64,000 nucleotides of DNA. It comes from Streptomyces sp. yr375. Lineage in GTDB: Bacteria; Actinomycetota; Actinomycetes; Streptomycetales; Streptomycetaceae. The notes under the pieces were generated by a model. The model was not told where the DNA came from. It saw nothing but the letters and a program-made list of their open reading frames with translations, and ran no database searches. The translations under genes and the position numbers were made by a program. Each line of letters opens with the position of its first letter. Position 1 is the first letter of the stretch. Shown here one piece after another: positions 49,674 to 57,941 of the stretch. The stretch spans positions 115,506-179,505 of the forward strand of contig NZ_FOFF01000012.1 of assembly GCF_900110755.1 (NCBI RefSeq), written 5' to 3'.

Positions 49674-50259
49674 GCGCGGCAAGCCCCCGGTCGAGCCCGT
49701 CACACTCAAGATCCTGGTGGCCGGCGGCTTCGGCGTGGGCAAGACCACGCTGGTCGCCGCCGTCAGCGAGATCAGGCCGTTGCGCACCGAGGAGTACCTC
49801 ACCGAGGCCGGCCGCCCGGTCGACGACACCACCGGCGTCGAGGCCAAGCACACCACCACCGTCGCCATGGACTTCGGGCGCATCACCCTGCGCGAGGACC
49901 TGGTGCTGTACCTGTTCGGGACACCCGGCCAGGAGCGGTTCTGGTTCATGTGGGACGAGCTCTCCGAGGGCTCGCTCGGTGCCGTCGTGCTCGCCGACAC
50001 CCGCCGCCTGGAGGACTGCTTCGCCGCCGTCGACTACTTCGAACGGCGTTCCATCCCCTTCCTCGTCGCCGTCAACTGCTTCGAGGGTTCCGACCGTTAC
50101 CCGGAGGAGGACGTACGCCAGGCCCTCGACCTCGATGACGGCATCCCGGTGGTGCTGTGCGACGCCCGCGACCGCAGGTCGGTCCGAGACGTCCTCGTCG
50201 GCGTGGTCCAGCACGCGATGGACTACGGGGCCGAACACCGCGAGGCCGTCACCACCTGA
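49654..50259 (+). CDS. cvnD: Conservon small GTPase CvnD
   Basis: A 201-aa protein starting at ATG 49654 with AGGAG 9 nt upstream. P-loop GGFGVGKT (residues 24-31), switch region [20 protein letters not shown] (G3-like) and VAVNCFEG in the position of the guanine-specificity motif. CvnD GTPases are the output of conservons. It overlaps the oxoprolinase reading frame by 20 nt. Confidence 0.95.
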
Positions 50260-50265
50260 GGCACC

Positions 50266-50333
50266 CACGCGCGCGCGTGTGAGCACGAGCGAGAGACACG
50301 CGCGCGTGTCGCGGATCAGAAGCACGCGCGCGT
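50266..50333. repeat. Cluster of CG-alternating palindromes after cvnD
   Basis: CACGCGCGCGCGTG (50266-50279), GACACGCGCGCGTGTC (50295-50310) and ACGCGCGCGT (50324-50333) lie within 70 nt in the gap between the convergent cvnD and EAL/GGDEF genes. They may act as a bidirectional terminator; alternating purine-pyrimidine tracts are also Z-DNA-prone. Confidence 0.6.
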
Positions 50334-50453
50334 ACCAGCCTTCGCCGTCCATCTGCCAGCGCGCCCGGGAGCGCGACGAGGTCGTTCCACACACCGGTGG
50401 CCAGCCCCGCCGCATACACCGCGCCTGATGCCGCATCAGCAGGTTGTTCCAGG

Positions 50454-52109
50454 TCAGCCCACCCCCGGCTCCGCCCCGACCGCTTCCGTACCCGCAGGAG
50501 CCAGCGGCGGCACCCCACGCCGGATCTCGTAGCCGGCCTGCCCCGCGTGCCCCACTACCCAACTCGCCCCTCTCAAGGACTTCGCGGCCTTCTTCAACGG
50601 CGCGAGACACGCCGCCGACTGGCGGTGATCGGCCACGCTGCCCGGCCGGCACAGGACCGTGGCCAGCGACAGCGTGACCGGATGCCCGCCCGCCGACCAC
50701 GGCGCGTCCAGCACGGCGGCGGCCAGCGGAACCAGGCCCTCCGGATCGGCCAGCACCAGGAAGTCGTCCCCTCCGATGTGCCCCACGCGCGCGTTGCCTG
50801 CCGCCGCGCTCTGTAGAGCCGCTCCCACCGACCGGATCAGCTCGTCGCCCGCCGCGAACCCGGCCCCGTCGTTGACCTGCTTGAAGTGGTCGATGTCCAG
50901 CCAGCTCAGCGCGAACGTCCGCCCCGCCGCGATCCGCCGGTCGGCCTTTCCGGTGATCGCGTCCGAACCGGGCAGCCGGGTCAGCGGATTGAGTCCGGCC
51001 GCCTCCTCGACCTGGTTCTCGGCCAGTGCCCGTACGAGGTCGGCGAGCCGGACGACGCCCACGCATCGCCCGTTGCGGTCGACGACGGCCACGTCGTCGG
51101 AGGTACGGTCCCGGCCGCCGACCGCGACCACGTCCAGCACCTCCCACGCCGTCGCGTCGACGCCCACCGTCCGCGGCGGATCGCCGAGTTTCGCCGCGGG
51201 ACGGTCCGCGTACAGGGCGTGGCCGTAGCGCCCCGACATCGACAACAGGAACCGCGACCTGTGCACCGAGCGGACCGGGACCCCCGCGCGATCCACGAGC
51301 AGCACCCCGGACACCTCCGGCGACCCGGTCAGCAACGCCCGCACCTGATCGGCGGAGGCGGTCACGGGCAGCAGCGCGGCCGGCCGCACGAACTCCCGCA
51401 CCGACGGCCCCGACCGGGTCTCAGGCTCAGGGCCGGGGCCGAGGTGCGGAACGTACACGTCGGCGGCGGGCAACCGGCTCGGCGGCGCGAACAGCGCGCC
51501 CTGCGCCCACTGCGCCCCGGCCGACAGCGCGGCCGCACACTGCGGTTCGGTCTCCACCCCCTCGACGACCAGCAGCGCCCCCAACTCGTCGCACAGCGTC
51601 CGCATCGCCCGAACCGCCGCGGGCCGTGCCAGGAGCGAGGCGTCGAGCTTCACCAGGTCCGGCGCGATGTCGACGAGCAGCCGCAGGGGCGCGTCCCCGT
51701 CCCCGACCCCGTCCGCGCTGATCCGGAAGCCCTGGTCCCGGAGCGCCGCCAGAGCCTCCAGGAGCGCGGGCTGCGGCACGTGCGTGTACGGCGGGACGAC
51801 GTCCAGCGTCACCTCCCAGGGCAGCCGCCCCGCCTCGCGTACGGCGTTGTGCAGCGGGGTGAGTCCGCCGAGGTCGGCCAGGGTGCCGGCGAACACGTTC
51901 ACGTGCAGGGGCAGCAGGGTCTCCTTGCGTGCCGCCGCGCGAACCGCCAACACGGCCAACTGTCCGTCGAGTTCGGGTTCCCGGCGGGCCCGGGCCAGGA
52001 TGTCGCCGGCCTCGGGGCGGGCGAGTATCTCCAGCCCTGTGACCCCTCCGGTGGTCAGGTTGACCACCGGCTGGAAGGCGAAGTGGAGTGTGTCCGTCCA
52101 GGATTGCAC
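50454..52109 (-). CDS. EAL-CBS-GGDEF cyclic-di-GMP family protein, probably degenerate
   Basis: A 551-aa protein with three domains. EAL (1-215): the motif is GLEILARP (EIL at 27-29); Asn71, Lys154 and VEGVE (183-186) remain, but the usual DDFG pair is ADGVG (Asp133-Gly134). Two CBS-like units occupy about 240-365. GGDEF follows (about 370-530) with IGGDDF (446-450) for GGDEF. No membrane segment. It may be a c-di-GMP or nucleotide sensor, not a fully active enzyme. It could not be matched to a named Streptomyces Cdg/Rmd protein by eye. Confidence 0.88.
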   Translation of the reverse strand: MQSWTDTLHFAFQPVVNLTTGGVTGLEILARPEAGDILARARREPELDGQLAVLAVRAAARKETLLPLHVNVFAGTLADLGGLTPLHNAVREAGRLPWEVTLDVVPPYTHVPQPALLEALAALRDQGFRISADGVGDGDAPLRLLVDIAPDLVKLDASLLARPAAVRAMRTLCDELGALLVVEGVETEPQCAAALSAGAQWAQGALFAPPSRLPAADVYVPHLGPGPEPETRSGPSVREFVRPAALLPVTASADQVRALLTGSPEVSGVLLVDRAGVPVRSVHRSRFLLSMSGRYGHALYADRPAAKLGDPPRTVGVDATAWEVLDVVAVGGRDRTSDDVAVVDRNGRCVGVVRLADLVRALAENQVEEAAGLNPLTRLPGSDAITGKADRRIAAGRTFALSWLDIDHFKQVNDGAGFAAGDELIRSVGAALQSAAAGNARVGHIGGDDFLVLADPEGLVPLAAAVLDAPWSAGGHPVTLSLATVLCRPGSVADHRQSAACLAPLKKAAKSLRGASWVVGHAGQAGYEIRRGVPPLAPAGTEAVGAEPGVG

Positions 52110-52243
52110 GGGAGCATGATGGCGCTGCGGGCGTGCGCCCGGGCGCAGTTCATGAGACGTTCACACAGGATTCCCAGCCACTCACAGAGCGTGAGAAAGC
52201 CAACTGCTCGACGGCTGCGGCACTTCGAGTGATCCCCTCCCGC

Positions 52244-53434
52244 TCACCGTACGGCGACCACCGCCGAACCGTGCCCGAACAGCCCCTGGTTCGCCGTGAC
52301 GGCCACGCGCGCGTCCACGATCTGCCGGTCGCCCGCCTGCCCCCGCAACTGCCAGGTGACCTCGCAGACCTGGGCGATCGCCTGCGCCGACACCGCCTCC
52401 CCGAAGGAGGCAAGCCCTCCGCTCATGTTCACCGGTATACGGCCGCCCGGCGCCGTCACGCCCTCCCTCAGTAGCTTCGCGGCCTCGCCGTCGCCGCATA
52501 GCCCCAGGTCCTCGTACCACTGCAACTCCAGGGCGGTGGACAGGTCGTAGACCTCGGCCAGGGACAGGTCCTCGGGTCCGATGCCCGCCTCCTCGTAGGC
52601 GGCTCGGGCGATCGAGGCCCGGAAGGGTTCACCCGACGGCTCCACCGCCACGGCGGAATCGGTCGCGATGTCCGGCAGGTCCAGCACCGTGTTGGGGTAG
52701 CGGGGCGTCACGGTGGACACGGCTCTGATCCGCACCGGTTCCGCCGCCCCGTGCCGACGGGCGAACTCCATGCTGGACAGCACCAGGGCCGCCCCGCCGT
52801 CCGAGGTCGCGCAGATGTCCAGCAGCCGCAGCGGATCGGCGACCACCGCCGACGCGGCCACCTCCTCCGCGGTGACCCGCTTCCGGTAGCGCGCGTTCGG
52901 ATTCAGTGCGCCCATGGCCGCGTTCTTCACCTTGACCTGGGCGAAGTCCTCCACCGTGTCCCCGTGCACCGCCATGCGCCTGCGCGCGTACAGCCCGAAG
53001 TACGTCGGATTGGTCGCGCCGAGCACCCGGAACCGCAGCCAGTCCGGGTCGTCCGGCCGGTCCCCGCCCGCCGGGCGGAAGAAGCCCTTGGGGGCGGCGT
53101 CGGCCCCCACCACCAGCACCACGTCCGCCAGGCCCGCGAGGATCTGGGCCCGAGCCGTGCTGATCGCCTGGGCCCCCGACGCGCACGCCGCGTACACACT
53201 CGCGACCCGGGCGCCCTGCCACCCCAGGGCCTTCGCGAACGTCGCCCCGGCCACGTACCCCGGATAGCCGCCACGCACCGTGTCCGCGCCGACGATCGAA
53301 CCGACCTCCCGCCAGTCCACGCCCGCGTCCGCGAGGGCCGCCCGCGCCGCCTTCGCTCCGTACTCGACGAAGCCGCGCCCCCACTTGCCCCACGGATGCA
53401 TGCCCGCGCCGAGCACCGCCACTTCTGCCGTCAT
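52244..53434 (-). CDS. Thiolase-like protein (SCP-x/lipid-transfer type)
   Basis: A 396-aa protein starting at ATG 53434 in an ATGA overlap with the DUF35 gene. Thiolase superfamily features: the nucleophile Cys in YAACASGAQAISTA, DGGAALVLSSMEFA and NMSGGLASFGEAVSAQAI, with His in GLFGHGSAVV near the end. This subgroup lacks part of the classical GHPxGASG motif and is usually paired with a DUF35 protein, often in acyl-CoA or sterol side-chain metabolism. The substrate is unknown. Confidence 0.88.
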   Translation of the reverse strand: MTAEVAVLGAGMHPWGKWGRGFVEYGAKAARAALADAGVDWREVGSIVGADTVRGGYPGYVAGATFAKALGWQGARVASVYAACASGAQAISTARAQILAGLADVVLVVGADAAPKGFFRPAGGDRPDDPDWLRFRVLGATNPTYFGLYARRRMAVHGDTVEDFAQVKVKNAAMGALNPNARYRKRVTAEEVAASAVVADPLRLLDICATSDGGAALVLSSMEFARRHGAAEPVRIRAVSTVTPRYPNTVLDLPDIATDSAVAVEPSGEPFRASIARAAYEEAGIGPEDLSLAEVYDLSTALELQWYEDLGLCGDGEAAKLLREGVTAPGGRIPVNMSGGLASFGEAVSAQAIAQVCEVTWQLRGQAGDRQIVDARVAVTANQGLFGHGSAVVAVR

Positions 53435-53877
53435 CCCGTCACCCCCGTCGGCCGCCATCGCCAGGTCGTCCAGGTCGTCTCCGCGTCCTCGTCGAGCACG
53501 CCCGGGACGACCTCCACCTCCATGCCCACCGTCAGATCGGCGACGGTGACCCCGGGAACCGCCTGCCCCAGCACCACGATCCGCTCGGACTCCAGCTCCA
53601 CAGCGATCAACGCGTACGGCTCCCACGGAAGTTCCCGATCGGTCACATAGGGTGACGGAGGGCGGTACCGGCTGTCCGTGTAGGACCAGACGCGCCCGCG
53701 TCGCGAGAGCGGGATCTCCTCCAGGTCGCCGCCCCGGCAGCCTGGATTGCGGCAGTGCGTGTCCTCACGCGGGAAGAAGACCGCCCCGCATGCCGAGCAG
53801 CTCGTCCCCAGCAGTCTGAAGTCGTCTCCGCTCCCGGTGAACCACCCGGCGACCACCGGTGTACGTGTACGTGACAA
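53431..53877 (-). CDS. DUF35 zinc-ribbon/OB-fold protein, thiolase partner
   Basis: A 148-aa protein; TTG 53877 is preferred because GGAGG lies 5 nt upstream (TTG 53898 is possible). The rubredoxin-like ribbon CSACGAVFFPREDTHCRNPGC precedes an OB fold (GRVWSYTDSRYRP; PYALIAVELES; GMEVEVVPG). DUF35 proteins are acyl-CoA-binding partners of SCP-x-type thiolases. The pair forms a two-gene operon behind a palindrome. Confidence 0.9.
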   Translation of the reverse strand: MSRTRTPVVAGWFTGSGDDFRLLGTSCSACGAVFFPREDTHCRNPGCRGGDLEEIPLSRRGRVWSYTDSRYRPPSPYVTDRELPWEPYALIAVELESERIVVLGQAVPGVTVADLTVGMEVEVVPGVLDEDAETTWTTWRWRPTGVTG

Positions 53878-53900
53878 GTTCCCCTCCCGGCCTAGCAAAC

Positions 53901-53915
53901 CTGACGATCCGTCAG
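53901..53915. promoter_or_regulatory. CTGACG-ATC-CGTCAG palindrome upstream of the DUF35/thiolase operon
   Basis: A perfect 6+3+6 palindrome, 23 nt before the DUF35 start and 40 nt before the divergent dipeptidase gene. Palindromes of this form are typical TetR-family operators near acyl-CoA metabolism genes in Streptomyces; no TetR gene is in the window. Confidence 0.5.
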
Positions 53916-53955
53916 AAGTGTGGCACGGTCGTCGGGAAATGGGCAGGGAGCAGGC

Positions 53956-54774
53956 ATGACACGACTCTCCGGCGCAACACGCGGTGCCGTCGCCCTACTC
54001 GTCGCACTCGCCGCCCTGCTGGCCGTGCCCACCACCTCCGCCATCGCGCGGGCGCACACCGACGCCGAGGCCCCGGCGGACTTCGTGGCCCTGCGCACCG
54101 TGGACCCGACGATCCTCCAGGAGATGCGCTACATCACCCCGCACAACTTCGTCGGCGAGCCCATCGACGGCTACCGGCAGCCGATCTGCATCCTCACGCG
54201 GCCGGCCGCCCGAGCGCTGCACAAGGCCCAGGCGAAACTGCTTCGCCAGGGATACACACTCAAGGTGTACGACTGCTACCGGCCCCAGCGCGCCGTGAAC
54301 CACTTCGTCCGCTGGGCCGAGGACCTGAACGACCAGTCGACTAAGGGGGAGTTCTACCCGGACGTCGACAAGACCCGTCTCTTCGAGGACGGTTACATCG
54401 CCGAGAAGTCCGGCCACAGCCGCGGTTCGACCATGGACCTCACCCTGGTGAAGCTCCCGGCCACGCCGACCAGGCCTTACGTCCCCGGCGAGCCCCTCGT
54501 CCCCTGCCACGCGCCGCGACAGCAGCGCTTCCCCGACAACTCCGTCGACATGGGAACGGGGTTCGACTGCTTCGACACCCTCGCGCACACCCTGGACCCA
54601 CGCATCCAGGGCGAGCAGCGCGCCAACAGGCTGCTCCTCAAGAGCACCCTGGAAGACCTCGGCTTCGTGAACCTCGCCGAGGAATGGTGGCACTACACCC
54701 TCAAGCCCGAGCCCTACCCGGACACCTACTTCGACTTCCCCGTGTCCGCCGAGTCCCTCTCCAGGAGGAGGTGA
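53956..54774 (+). CDS. Secreted D-Ala-D-Ala dipeptidase (VanX/DdpX, M15 family)
   Basis: A 272-aa protein starting at ATG 53956. A signal peptide is clear: basic start, hydrophobic core AVALLVALAALLAVPTT, likely cleavage after SAIARA. Zinc site: His and Asp in SGHSRGSTMDLTL and the Glu-x2-His pair in EEWWHYTL; the substrate-binding Arg is in YDCYRPQRAV. The full M15D pattern indicates activity on D-Ala-D-Ala or cell-wall peptides outside the cell. Vancomycin resistance should not be assumed: no vanHA genes are nearby. Confidence 0.9.
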   Translation: MTRLSGATRGAVALLVALAALLAVPTTSAIARAHTDAEAPADFVALRTVDPTILQEMRYITPHNFVGEPIDGYRQPICILTRPAARALHKAQAKLLRQGYTLKVYDCYRPQRAVNHFVRWAEDLNDQSTKGEFYPDVDKTRLFEDGYIAEKSGHSRGSTMDLTLVKLPATPTRPYVPGEPLVPCHAPRQQRFPDNSVDMGTGFDCFDTLAHTLDPRIQGEQRANRLLLKSTLEDLGFVNLAEEWWHYTLKPEPYPDTYFDFPVSAESLSRRR

Positions 54775-54821
54775 GCCGCCCCCGTACGACGCTCTCCCCA
54801 AGATCGGATACGCTCCGCCGC

Positions 54822-55358
54822 GTGTCCGAAACTCTGCACTCCACTTCGAACTCCGCGCGCGACTCCCACTGTTCGAGCTGCGGAGCGCCCTACGGGGAGG
54901 GCGTCACCGGCTGGCCCCGCACCTGTCAGGCCTGCGCCACCGTGGCCTACCGCAACCCGCTGCCGGTGGCCGTCGCGCTCCAGCCCGTGTACGACACGAA
55001 GGGCACCGCCCTGGTCGTCATCACCCGAACCATCGCCCCCGCGCGCGGGGGCGTCGCACTGCCCGGCGGCTACATCGACGACCGTGAGGACTGGCGCCAG
55101 GCCGTCGTGCGCGAGCTCAAGGAGGAGACCGGCATCGAGGCGGCGGCCCGTGACGTGCGGCTCGCCGACGCCATGAGCGCCTCCGACGGCCACCTGCTGC
55201 TGTTCGGGCTCCTTCCCGATCGCCCCGCGGACCGCCTCCCGTCGTCCGCCGCCACGGACGAGACCGAGGGCTGGCACCTCCTGCGCAGGCCCGAGGAACT
55301 CGCCTTCCCCCTGCACACACACGCCGTGCGGGCGTTCTTCGAAGGCCGCTACGTCTGA
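54822..55358 (+). CDS. Nudix hydrolase with N-terminal zinc ribbon
   Basis: A 178-aa protein, start GTG 54822 (no RBS; a TACGCT -10-like element ends 7 nt upstream, so a leaderless start is possible). Cys pairs CSSCGAP and CQAC form a zinc ribbon. The Nudix box GGYIDDREDWRQAVV plus RELKEETG is a perfect match to GX5EX7REUXEEXGU. Members hydrolyse nucleoside diphosphates linked to another moiety (NADH, ADP-ribose or similar). Confidence 0.9.
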   Translation: MSETLHSTSNSARDSHCSSCGAPYGEGVTGWPRTCQACATVAYRNPLPVAVALQPVYDTKGTALVVITRTIAPARGGVALPGGYIDDREDWRQAVVRELKEETGIEAAARDVRLADAMSASDGHLLLFGLLPDRPADRLPSSAATDETEGWHLLRRPEELAFPLHTHAVRAFFEGRYV

Positions 55359-55360
55359 CC

Positions 55361-57727
55361 TCACCCCTCGCCGAGCCCGCGCACGCGCACCGGGTGGGAC
55401 GGCACCCGCACGCCGTCCTCGCCCTCCCGCTCGACGACGACCCGCGGGCCCTCCCAGCGGGCGACGTACCGCTCGATCTCCGGCTCCGCCCAGCCGTCGC
55501 CCGCGTCGCGCACCACCGGGCCGCCACCCGTCCGCCCCCGGACCGGCGCCCACACCTCCAGCTCCAGCCCGCCGTCGTCTCCCCGCACCGGGAGGACGGC
55601 GCCCGCGCGCGCGAGCACCGGAATACGCGACAGAGGGGCGTCCACCAGCACCTGACCCGGCCCCTCGTACGCCCGCCCCGTCGCCGTGTCGTACCAGCGC
55701 CCCCGAGGTAGCTGCACGGCACGCCGGTCGGCGCCCGGGTCGAGCACCGGCGCCACCAGAAGGCAGTCACCCAGCAGGAAGGCGTCCTCGCAGTCCCGCA
55801 ACGCCCGGTTGCCCGGCGCTCCCCACCACACCGGGCGCACATAGGGGGCCCCGGTGCGCCGGGCCAGATGCGCCAGCGTCACGAAGTACGGCAACAGCCG
55901 GCGCCGCTCGACGAGCGCCACGCGCGCGTGCTCCAGCACCTCGGGACCGAACTCCCACGGCTCCCGGCGTCCCGCCCGCAGGCTCGCGTGCGTGCGGAAC
56001 AGCGGCAGATACGCGCCCAACTGGAACCAGCGCAGATACAGCTCGGGCGACGGACTGCCGTCGAAACCGCCCACGTCCGGCCCGGAATACGGCACCCCGC
56101 ACAGCCCGAGCCCCAGCACCAGCGACAGGGACGCCCGCAGCCCCGGCCAGCCCGTGGCGACGTCCCCGGACCAGGTGCCGCCGTAGCGCTGCAGGCCCGC
56201 CCAACCGGACCGGGAGAAGACGAACGGCCGCTGGTCGGCCACCAGCTCCCGCACCCCCTCGTAGGCCGCCTGGGCCATGCACAGCCCGTACACGTTGTGC
56301 GCCTCGCGATGGTCACCACCGCGCCCCTCCAGGGAATGCCGCGCCGACCGGGGCAACGTCGACTCCCCGAAGGCGGCGAACGACGTCGGCTCGTTCATGT
56401 CGTGCCAGAAACCGGCGAACCCCTGGGCGATCCGCTCGGCATAGAGAGCCCCCCACCACTGCCGCACACGCGCGTGCGTGAAGTCTGGGAAAACCACCTC
56501 ACCCGGCCACCCCACACCCTCGACGAGGCGTCCCGACGCGTCCCGCACGAACGCGTCCTCGGCGACCCCGCCGTCGAACACGGCATTGCCCGGCGCGGCC
56601 TTGACCGCCGGGTCGACGACCGACACCAGGCGTATCCCGTCCCGCCGCAGGTCCTCGGCGAGCACCGAGAGCTTCGGAAAGCGATCCTCGTCGACGGTGA
56701 ACACCTGGTGGTCGTCGTAGTGGTCGATGTCGAGGTGGACCGCGTCGAGCGGCAGACCGTGCTCCTGATAGCCCGCCACGATCCGGCGCACCTCCTCCTC
56801 GCCGCCGAAGCCCCAGCGCGCGTGCTGGTGACCGAGCGCCCATGCGGGCGGCAGCGCCGGCGCACCGGTGAGCGAGGCCCAGGCGAGCAGCACGCGCGCG
56901 GGGGTGCCCACCATCACCCAGCAGCGCAGGGGGCCGCCGTCCATCCGCACCTCGCACGCCCCGCCCCGGTCGTGCCCGGAGCCGGCCCCCTCCTCACCCT
57001 CCCGCAGCGTGACCACGCCGTCCCAGGAGGAGTCGTGGAACACCAGGTGCGTGCCCGCGTCGGCCACCACCAACTGAACCGGCATCGTGAGGTAGAGCGG
57101 ATCGTCCCCACGATCGAACGCGCGGCCGGGATCGGTGTTCCACAGCCGGTACGCCCCGTCGCGCACACGCGGCCCGGACGCCCGCCCGCCCAGACCGAAG
57201 AAACGCGCATCCGCCGCCACCTCCGAGCGCTGCATCCAGCGCGCCGGGCCACCGTCCTGAGGCTCCCACCACCGGGGCGGCAGATCACGGCGCAGCATCA
57301 CGCCACCCGGCGTGCACACCTCGACGGCACCGTGCCGTGAGACCACGACCGTCACCCGCTCGGCGACGACCCGCCACCCGCCGTCCTTGTCCGGCTCCAG
57401 CACCGCCCGGGGATCGGGCTCCGGACCGCGGCCGGCCAGCGCGTACGACGGCTCGGGCCCGGCACCGTCCCAACCCCAGAACACGGCCCCGTTCACCGCG
57501 ACCCGGATCGTCAGCTCCGACCGGCTGAACCGGAGCGTCCCACCACCGGGCCCCGGCTCCGCCTCCTGAACGAGACCCGGCACGCGCGCGCGTTCAGGCC
57601 CCCGCACTGGCAGTCCGGTGGCATCGGCGCGCCTCCTGCGCCACGCGGCCCGCACGGTGCGCAACCCCTGGGCGGCTCCCGCGGAACCGACCGCCTTCAT
57701 CGAACGCACCAGGTCACGACCGTCCAT
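55361..57727 (-). CDS. GH31 alpha-glucosidase-type glycoside hydrolase
   Basis: A protein of about 788 aa, ATG 57727 preferred (GTG 57736 possible). The GH31 order is complete: an N-terminal beta-domain, LPPAWALGHQHARWGF, DAVHLDIDHYDDHQVFTVD, the nucleophile Asp in GFWHDMNEPTSF, the acid/base Asp in GTWSGDVATGW, and GVPYSGPDVGGFDGSPSPELYLRWFQLGAYLPLFRTH. No signal peptide, so probably cytoplasmic alpha-1,4-glucosidase or alpha-xylosidase activity. Its stop lies 2 nt beyond the convergent Nudix gene. Confidence 0.9.
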   Translation of the reverse strand: MDGRDLVRSMKAVGSAGAAQGLRTVRAAWRRRRADATGLPVRGPERARVPGLVQEAEPGPGGGTLRFSRSELTIRVAVNGAVFWGWDGAGPEPSYALAGRGPEPDPRAVLEPDKDGGWRVVAERVTVVVSRHGAVEVCTPGGVMLRRDLPPRWWEPQDGGPARWMQRSEVAADARFFGLGGRASGPRVRDGAYRLWNTDPGRAFDRGDDPLYLTMPVQLVVADAGTHLVFHDSSWDGVVTLREGEEGAGSGHDRGGACEVRMDGGPLRCWVMVGTPARVLLAWASLTGAPALPPAWALGHQHARWGFGGEEEVRRIVAGYQEHGLPLDAVHLDIDHYDDHQVFTVDEDRFPKLSVLAEDLRRDGIRLVSVVDPAVKAAPGNAVFDGGVAEDAFVRDASGRLVEGVGWPGEVVFPDFTHARVRQWWGALYAERIAQGFAGFWHDMNEPTSFAAFGESTLPRSARHSLEGRGGDHREAHNVYGLCMAQAAYEGVRELVADQRPFVFSRSGWAGLQRYGGTWSGDVATGWPGLRASLSLVLGLGLCGVPYSGPDVGGFDGSPSPELYLRWFQLGAYLPLFRTHASLRAGRREPWEFGPEVLEHARVALVERRRLLPYFVTLAHLARRTGAPYVRPVWWGAPGNRALRDCEDAFLLGDCLLVAPVLDPGADRRAVQLPRGRWYDTATGRAYEGPGQVLVDAPLSRIPVLARAGAVLPVRGDDGGLELEVWAPVRGRTGGGPVVRDAGDGWAEPEIERYVARWEGPRVVVEREGEDGVRVPSHPVRVRGLGEG

Positions 57728-57941
57728 GCTGTTCACCCTGTCACTGACCGCGCCACGCGCGCGGGTCGTTCAACTTGCGTTCACCCATGGTGGGACCACA
57801 TCTTCACGACACGAACCGTGGGGAACTCACCCTGGTGCCGAAGTCGATCACATGGCATCGTCCATGTCAGCCGCGTCACGCGCACCACCCCAGCGCGTGC
57901 GCGGGCGACGCACACGACGCGCACAGTCCGGGAGCCGCCCC

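Noticed and set aside
53956..54774. Vancomycin-resistance cluster
   Set aside because: Only a VanX-like dipeptidase is present, with a signal peptide and no vanH, vanA, vanR or vanS nearby; a general cell-wall role is more likely.
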